Notes under the pieces: generated by a model
What the model was told of the DNA's origin: nothing
The model's database searches: none
The model's input: only the letters and a program-made list of their open reading frames with translations
Part shown: positions 16,116 to 20,238 of the stretch, piece by piece
How positions within the stretch are numbered: position 1 is the first letter of the stretch
Layout: the number at the start of each line of letters is the position of its first letter
From: Xanthobacteraceae bacterium
Lineage (GTDB): Bacteria > Pseudomonadota > Alphaproteobacteria > Rhizobiales > Xanthobacteraceae
Direction: 5' to 3'
DNA length: 20,238 nt
Assembly: GCA_030037105.1 (NCBI GenBank)
Contig: JASHRY010000275.1
Span: 1 to 20,238 of the forward strand
Position numbers and translations under genes: made by a program

Positions 16116-17456
16116 TCAGGCCTTCTTCATCGGCGACGGGTCGAAGAACTTGATCTTATAGTGGCTCGCATATTCCTCGCGGACCGCTTTTGCTTCGCCG
16201 CTCGCCCTCGAGCTGACGTACGCGGCGGGATATGTCCATCCCTGCGGCTTTGGAATTCCTCCCCATTCGAGATCGATGTCCATCGGAAACAGCTCCGCCT
16301 GCGGGTCCCAATCATGCGGATGCAGGACCTTGGCAATCCGCCGGTAATCGAAGGGCTCGACGCCGCCGTTATTGACGTAGCGCGAGATGTAGGCATCGAC
16401 GTTCGATCCAGTCATGGTGACCGAGCGCCAACTCATCATGCGCTCCGCCGCCCGCGGCTTCCAGCCATGCATGACGTCATAAAGGCGAGCGGACAGGAGC
16501 GCGCCCATATACGTCGGCACGTTGGCGCTGGTCGCCAGCAGCGTACCCCGTTTGATCGCTTCGGCGCCGTGCGTCGTGCCGTCGGCGCCGCAAAGGAAGA
16601 CATCGGTACCGGGTCGTATCGAAGCCGCGCGCAAGGCGGCCACGCAGCCGTCGGCCACATCGTCATTCTGCGCAATGACCCCAACGATTTTCGGATATCG
16701 CGTGATCAGCGCCTCCATTGCCTTCTGTGAATCCTCGCGGTTCCACTTTCCCGGCAATTGTCCGGCAAGCTTGATCTTGGGAAAACCCTTTATCGCGGCA
16801 TCGCGGCCTCGCGATCGGATAATATCCGTGGAGTTGCCCTCGACACCGGTGACGCCAACAAGGTCGCCGCCGCCGAATTTGCTCGTCACGGCCCTGCAGA
16901 CTTCTTCCGTAACGCCGCGTTCGGCGGAAAATTCCTCGGGAACCGCATACATCGTGTAGTAGTCGCCGGCGTCGAAAGGAGTGAACCAAGGCAGCGTACC
17001 CCAGGTATTGTCGAGATAGACCTTGTTCTGGTTGGCGAACTGGGCGATGCGCTTGATCGAGCCGCCATCGGGCGCATGCAGCATAACGCCCCTGACGCCC
17101 GCCGCGAGCTGCTGCTGGAACTGGTCGAGCTGCCGCTCGGAATCGAGTTGCCCGTCCACGGACGTAATGGCCATCCCGAGCGCTTTGGCGGCCTGGTGAG
17201 CGCCGGCGTCCGCATTCACGCAGTATTCCAGCCGCTCCGTCATGAGCAAATGAGCAATCTTACCGCCTTCGTCGGCAACCGCCACGGCCGGGATTCCGAG
17301 GCCCGCCGCCGTTGCCGCGGCCACCGCGCTGCACGAGGCCAGCGCCAGGAATTCGCGTCTGGACAGCCCGTGGCAATCCAGCTCGCCCATATATCTGTCG
17401 ACGACCGTTTGTTGTGAATAATCCGGAAACCAGCTCGGAATCAGTCGCTTTCTCAT
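16116..17456 (-). CDS. Tat-exported periplasmic sugar-type binding protein
   Basis: Substrate receptor of the ABC importer, of the type 1 periplasmic binding fold (Peripla_BP_4/RbsB-like): KIAHLLMTERLEYCVNADAG, then QLDQFQQQLAAGVRGVMLHAPDG, a second lobe with VIAQNDDVADGCVAALR, and GADGTTHGAEAIKRGTLLATSA. A twin-arginine motif SRREFL at 32-37 and an Ala-rich h-region (38-61) predict Tat export with cleavage near AVAVA at 57-61. The signal is preceded by 31 extra residues; GGAG at good spacing supports the longer start at 17456, while an internal ATG at 17390 would give a conventional Tat signal. At 446 residues it is much longer than RbsB (about 300), mainly through an extended C-terminus after VNNGGVEPFDYRRI rich in Trp, Pro and Tyr. 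Ligand not predictable. Confidence 0.88.
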   Translation of the reverse strand: MRKRLIPSWFPDYSQQTVVDRYMGELDCHGLSRREFLALASCSAVAAATAAGLGIPAVAVADEGGKIAHLLMTERLEYCVNADAGAHQAAKALGMAITSVDGQLDSERQLDQFQQQLAAGVRGVMLHAPDGGSIKRIAQFANQNKVYLDNTWGTLPWFTPFDAGDYYTMYAVPEEFSAERGVTEEVCRAVTSKFGGGDLVGVTGVEGNSTDIIRSRGRDAAIKGFPKIKLAGQLPGKWNREDSQKAMEALITRYPKIVGVIAQNDDVADGCVAALRAASIRPGTDVFLCGADGTTHGAEAIKRGTLLATSANVPTYMGALLSARLYDVMHGWKPRAAERMMSWRSVTMTGSNVDAYISRYVNNGGVEPFDYRRIAKVLHPHDWDPQAELFPMDIDLEWGGIPKPQGWTYPAAYVSSRASGEAKAVREEYASHYKIKFFDPSPMKKA

Positions 17457-17492
17457 CGTTGTCTTCTCCAGGTTACGCTGCGTCGCTTCGGC

Positions 17493-18542
17493 TCATGCGC
17501 CAGTGGCGGCGAATAAAATCCCGCCCTGTTGCTTCACCCTCTGCGCCTTGTTCTCCTCGACGAGCCACAACAGGTGGGTCTGAATGCATGCTTCCGCATA
17601 ACAACGCCGTTCTCCGACCCCGGTCGAAACGGCGTAATCGAGCTCGGTTTTGATCGGCATGACCTCCGGTAGAAGCTCGCTGATGGTCAGGGGCCTCTTG
17701 GCGCGATCGAGGCAAGTCAGCACGCGCCGGTGCGTATCGCGCTGCTGTGCCTGCATGTGCAGGAGCCGCCGGCGCGAACTGGCTTGCGAATAGGCCGAGA
17801 GACCGTGGCCTTCGAGCAGCAGCTCCGGCTCGAATTCCAGGCAGCGCTGAATCGAGCGCGCATGCGCCTTGGCGTTGCCGATCGGATACGGACCGAGCGG
17901 CGTCGGATAGTGCATGACATCGCCCGCATACAGCGTGCGCGTATTCGGATTCCAGAGCCCGATGTGGCCGGGACAATGCCCCGGCAGGTGGACGACCTCG
18001 AGCTTCAGTCCGCCGACGTCGAGAACGTCGCCATCCTCCACGGTGTGATCCACTTCGACGGGGCGGTTCCAATACTTGTTCACGATCGCCGGATCGGACA
18101 GGCCGAAGCTCTCGCCCGGCCTAAGATTGAAGTCCTCCAATACGGCCTCGGGCGTCGTTCCGAACCGGGTTATGTTCTCCCGCCTCGTCACCAGCATCGG
18201 ATCTTCTATGATCGGCCGATCCAGGGGGTGGCATACGACGGTCGCTCCGTAACGCTTCTTCAGCATGAGCGCATTGCCGACGTGGTCGTAATGAAAATGA
18301 GTGATGAAGATGTATTTGAGGTCGTTCTTCTCGCGGTCCAATCGCTCGACCAGAAACGCGCCCATCCCGCTATCGTATTCCGGAAGTGTCCAGTTACCGC
18401 TGTCGATGAGCAGATTCTCGCTCTTGCCTCTTATCAGATAGACGCCGCTCTGAACGTAGCCGTCGATCTCATCCTCGGCGAAAGGGCCGTGAATTCCCGG
18501 AATGCCCCAACCGTCCGGCGTCTCAGCCCAGAAGAAGATCAT
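17493..18542 (-). CDS. Metallo-beta-lactamase-fold hydrolase with winged-helix-like C-terminus
   Basis: A zinc hydrolase of the broad MBL superfamily; substrates could be lactones, thioesters or other esters. Metal-binding motifs are complete: THFHYDHVGN at 81-90 (His82, His84, Asp86, His87), HLPGHCPGH at 185-193 (His189), AGD with Asp208, and EGHG with His246. Residues about 260-335 form a separate helical segment (RPLTISELLPEV, then a long helix) reminiscent of the winged helix after the MBL domain in LACTB2-like proteins. No signal peptide, so cytoplasmic. The start is set at ATG 18542 because GAGGAG lies 7 bases upstream; an upstream in-frame start would add 14 residues. It is the first gene of the unit, 36 bases before the binding protein, which suggests it acts on the imported solute. 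Confidence 0.88.
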   Translation of the reverse strand: MIFFWAETPDGWGIPGIHGPFAEDEIDGYVQSGVYLIRGKSENLLIDSGNWTLPEYDSGMGAFLVERLDREKNDLKYIFITHFHYDHVGNALMLKKRYGATVVCHPLDRPIIEDPMLVTRRENITRFGTTPEAVLEDFNLRPGESFGLSDPAIVNKYWNRPVEVDHTVEDGDVLDVGGLKLEVVHLPGHCPGHIGLWNPNTRTLYAGDVMHYPTPLGPYPIGNAKAHARSIQRCLEFEPELLLEGHGLSAYSQASSRRRLLHMQAQQRDTHRRVLTCLDRAKRPLTISELLPEVMPIKTELDYAVSTGVGERRCYAEACIQTHLLWLVEENKAQRVKQQGGILFAATGA

Positions 18543-18886
18543 TCCCGAACTCCTCACAAAACGCCACAACAAGAGCAATGCCACTTCGCATCGCCCGCCG
18601 ATTTCATCGCCAATTTAAAACCCTCCGCGGCGCTCGAAAGACGTTGCCGCGTCAATCAGCTCTCAAATAGCGCGATCCATTCGACGTCAACCGAACGCAT
18701 TGATCTCGCCATCGCGCGCCGGAATAGTCAATGCGGCTAGCTAAAATAAGACAGCCTTCGTCGCGCGGGATCGCTTTAAGCGAATGGATTTGCCTTCTCC
18801 CAACCGGTCATAAAATAAATCTTTTCGCCGTGCCGCGCGCACGATGCTATGCTGTCGTTCTTGCCCCGCCCCGGAACGAGGAAGAC
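18543..18886. other. Divergent control region between the MBL/ABC unit and the dehydrogenase
   Basis: 344 bases, AT-richer than its surroundings. Plus strand: TTGCCT (18790-18795), 15 bases, TAAAAT (18811-18816) is the best promoter candidate for the dehydrogenase and would give a leader of about 60 bases. Minus strand: TTGACG (18690-18685), 15 bases, TATTTG (18669-18664) is the best candidate for the MBL/ABC unit, with a short spacer. No clear operator palindrome and no regulator gene are visible nearby. A longer reading frame from 18731 into the dehydrogenase runs through the candidate plus-strand promoter and is probably untranslated. Confidence 0.35.
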
Positions 18887-19843
18887 ATGCCGCTGCGCTG
18901 CGCCATTCTCGATGATTACCAGAACGTCGCGCTCGCCATGGCCGACTGGTCGAAGGTCAAAGGCAACGTGGAGATCGAGGTGTTCAACCAACATCTCGGC
19001 TCCGCCGACAAGGTCGTCGCGGCGCTGCGGGGCTTTGCCGTCGTCTGCGCCATGCGCGAGCGCACCGCCTTCCCGCGCGCGGTGATCGACGCGCTCCCCG
19101 ATCTCAAGCTCCTGATCACGACCGGAATGCGCAACGCCGCCATCGATCTCCAAGCCGCGAAGGCGCGCGGCGTCGTGGTCTGTGGCACGCCCGGCTTCGG
19201 TCAGGCAACCGCCGCCATCGCCGTCGGCCTCATCCTCGAACTCACCCGCCGCATCGGCTATGAGAACGCGCGGCTCAAGGCCGGCGCCGCTTGGCAAACC
19301 ACGATCGGCCTCGACCTCGAAGGCATGACGCTCGCGCTCCTCGGCCTCGGCCGGCTCGGCGCGCGCATGGGCGGGATCGGGCGCGCCTTGGCCATGAACG
19401 TCATCGCCTGGAGCCAGAATCTCACGCCGGAGAGGTGCAAGGAAACGGGCGTCGAGCATGTCGGCCGCGACGACCTGTTCCGCCGCGCCGACGTGCTCAG
19501 CATTCACCTGCAATTATCACCGCGCACGCGCGGCCTGATCGGCGCCAGAGAGCTCGGCCTGATGAAGCCGAGCGCCTACCTCATCAATACCTCGCGCGGC
19601 CCGATCGTGGAGGAGGCAGCGCTCATCGCCGCATTGCGCGAAAAGCGCATCGCCGGCGCCGGCCTCGACGTTTTCGACGTCGAGCCGCTGCCGCTCGCGC
19701 ATCCGCTGCGCACGCTCGACAATGTCGTGCTCACGCCGCATCTCGGCTATGTCGTCGAGCAGAATTATCGGCAATATTTCGCCGGCATGGTCGACGACAT
19801 CCGCGCCTTCCTCGACGGCAAGCCGATACGGGTGCTGACATAG
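18887..19843 (+). CDS. D-2-hydroxyacid dehydrogenase family protein
   Basis: NAD(P)-dependent oxidoreductase interconverting 2-oxoacids and D-2-hydroxyacids; the exact substrate is not determinable. The Rossmann GLGRLG lies at 153-158. The catalytic set is complete: Arg237 in NTSRGPIVEE, Glu266 in DVFDVEPLP and His285 in LTPHLGYV. The substrate loop TTGMRN is at 78-83. At 318 residues it is a normal length. The start at ATG 18887 is supported by GAGGA 4 bases upstream; the reading frame stays open to 18731, but the extra 52 residues look like translated promoter DNA. It diverges from the MBL/ABC unit across 344 bases, so it may process a hydroxyacid from that pathway or be unrelated. Confidence 0.9.
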   Translation: MPLRCAILDDYQNVALAMADWSKVKGNVEIEVFNQHLGSADKVVAALRGFAVVCAMRERTAFPRAVIDALPDLKLLITTGMRNAAIDLQAAKARGVVVCGTPGFGQATAAIAVGLILELTRRIGYENARLKAGAAWQTTIGLDLEGMTLALLGLGRLGARMGGIGRALAMNVIAWSQNLTPERCKETGVEHVGRDDLFRRADVLSIHLQLSPRTRGLIGARELGLMKPSAYLINTSRGPIVEEAALIAALREKRIAGAGLDVFDVEPLPLAHPLRTLDNVVLTPHLGYVVEQNYRQYFAGMVDDIRAFLDGKPIRVLT

Positions 19844-19928
19844 GTTGGCTTTCAGCCTCCCGCTGCTGCGGATTCTGAAACGTCCGAATGATCGCCATCG
19901 CGCTCGACCGTGTTCCAGATTCTTGGTG

Positions 19929-19977
19929 GAGCATGCTCTTTTCGGAAAACCGGTTCCCACTTTTCCGGGTCATGCTC
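19929..19977. repeat. Palindromic repeat, copy 1
   Basis: Begins GAGCATGCTC and ends TCATGCTC, with an inner TTTTCGGAAAACCGG and CCACTTTTCCGGG that pair as an imperfect hairpin. It belongs to a palindrome type I recall as very common in intergenic DNA of Bradyrhizobium-like genomes. It is preceded by TCTTGGTG, and the same flank (TCTTTGGTG) recurs before copy 2, so the duplicated unit is larger than the hairpin. It lies 85 bases after the dehydrogenase stop. Confidence 0.8.
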
Positions 19978-19984
19978 TTTGGTG

Positions 19985-20031
19985 GAACATGATCTTATCG
20001 GAAAACCGATTCCCATTTTCCGGATCATGCC
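19985..20031. repeat. Palindromic repeat, copy 2
   Basis: Second tandem copy in the same orientation, 7 bases after copy 1: GAACATGATC, then ATCGGAAAACCGATTCCC, then TTTTCCGGATCATGC. It differs from copy 1 at scattered positions and is one base shorter in the T/C-rich part, so the copies have diverged since duplication or inserted separately. Its right end touches the stop codon of the Gly/Ser-rich minus-strand gene. Confidence 0.8.
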
Positions 20032-20238
20032 TAGTTCGACAGAGTAACCGAGCCGCTGCCACTGCCGCCGCCGCCACCGCCGGAACTGCTGCCGCCGCCA
20101 CCGCCAGCAGAACCGCCGCCACTACCCCCACTACCGCCGCCGGAACTGCCGCCACCGCCGCTGCCACCACCGCCGGAACTGCCGCCGCCGCCACCGCCAG
20201 AACTGCCGCCATAGCCACCGCTGGAGCCACTGCCGCTG
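20031..20238 (-). CDS. Gly/Ser-rich C-terminal tail of an unidentified protein (runs off the right edge)
   Basis: Reading the minus strand from the right edge in the frame that ends at TAG (20033-20031) gives 68 residues made almost only of Gly and Ser, with one Tyr and one Ala, closing with GSVTLSN and stop. The frame is uninterrupted, and irregular use of GGC/GGT and AGC/AGT/TCC codons argues for selection on the protein, not a pure DNA microsatellite. Such tails occur as flexible linkers or termini of secreted or surface proteins; no domain is visible, so no function is assigned. The alternative frames of this stretch read as poly-Ala/Val or Arg-rich and are less likely. The start lies outside the window. 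Confidence 0.5.
   Translation of the reverse strand, partial: SGSGSSGGYGGSSGGGGGGSSGGGGSGGGGSSGGGSGGSGGGSAGGGGGSSSGGGGGGSGSGSVTLSN

Noticed and set aside
18731..18886. 52-codon N-terminal extension of the D-2-hydroxyacid dehydrogenase
   Set aside because: The extension covers AT-rich, promoter-like DNA; ATG 18887 has a good ribosome site and gives the family's normal N-terminus.
19970..20230. Ala/Val-rich minus-strand ORF with an ATG at 20230
   Set aside because: It runs through the two palindromes and is a shifted frame of the Gly/Ser-rich tract, whose frame ends cleanly with an ordinary SVTLSN tail.
20040..20238. CRISPR-like or tandem DNA repeat
   Set aside because: The triplet-like pattern follows Gly/Ser codons, with no constant repeat-spacer structure and no cas genes.

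Overview
The window reads as a chromosomal segment of a GC-rich alphaproteobacterium, most likely order Hyphomicrobiales/Rhizobiales (Bradyrhizobium/Xanthobacteraceae-like). Three things point there: the gene order (metX divergent from chorismate mutase-hisC-prephenate dehydrogenase; MJ0042 zinc-ribbon/response regulator divergent from ftsE-ftsX-ydcF-plsC), a DUF2125 protein, and palindromic repeats near 19.93-20.03 kb and 2.62-2.74 kb of types I associate with these genomes. This is pattern recognition, not a database match.

Layout. 1-440 (-): 5' part of metX (methionine), with a good sigma70-like promoter. 603-3741 (+): aromatic/histidine block, with chorismate mutase carrying a prephenate-dehydratase-like tail, hisC and prephenate/arogenate dehydrogenase; a REP/BIME-like palindrome lies between the last two. 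3754-5155 (-): zinc-ribbon/DUF3426 membrane protein followed by a stand-alone response regulator. 5335-8477 (+): envelope cluster ftsE-ftsX-ydcF-plsC (septal peptidoglycan hydrolase control, a DUF218 protein, phosphatidate synthesis). 8520-9086 (-): ChaC-type gamma-glutamylcyclotransferase, convergent with plsC across a perfect 17-bp inverted repeat. 9205-10410 (+): DUF2125 envelope protein. 10482-10997 (-): TrmO tRNA methyltransferase. 11176-12828 (-): ribosome-associated ABC-F protein EttA. 13205-13408 (+): a 67-residue protein of unknown function.

13477-18542 (-) is the accessory-looking part: a four-gene set in transcription order MBL-fold hydrolase, Tat-exported sugar-type binding protein, double-NBD ATPase and RbsC-type permease. 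It probably imports and processes one small solute that cannot be named from sequence. Lines sampled by hand in it are less GC-rich than sampled core lines. A divergent D-2-hydroxyacid dehydrogenase (18887-19843, +) may belong to the same function. The window ends with two tandem palindromes and the Gly/Ser-rich C-terminal tail of a minus-strand gene whose stop codon lies at the palindrome edge.

I found no CRISPR array, tRNA, rRNA, transposase, phage gene or defence system. The best leads are the MBL/ABC cassette with its atypical ATPase, the chorismate mutase with its orphan second domain, the hairpin over the hisC Shine-Dalgarno sequence, and the two places where repeats supply stop codons.
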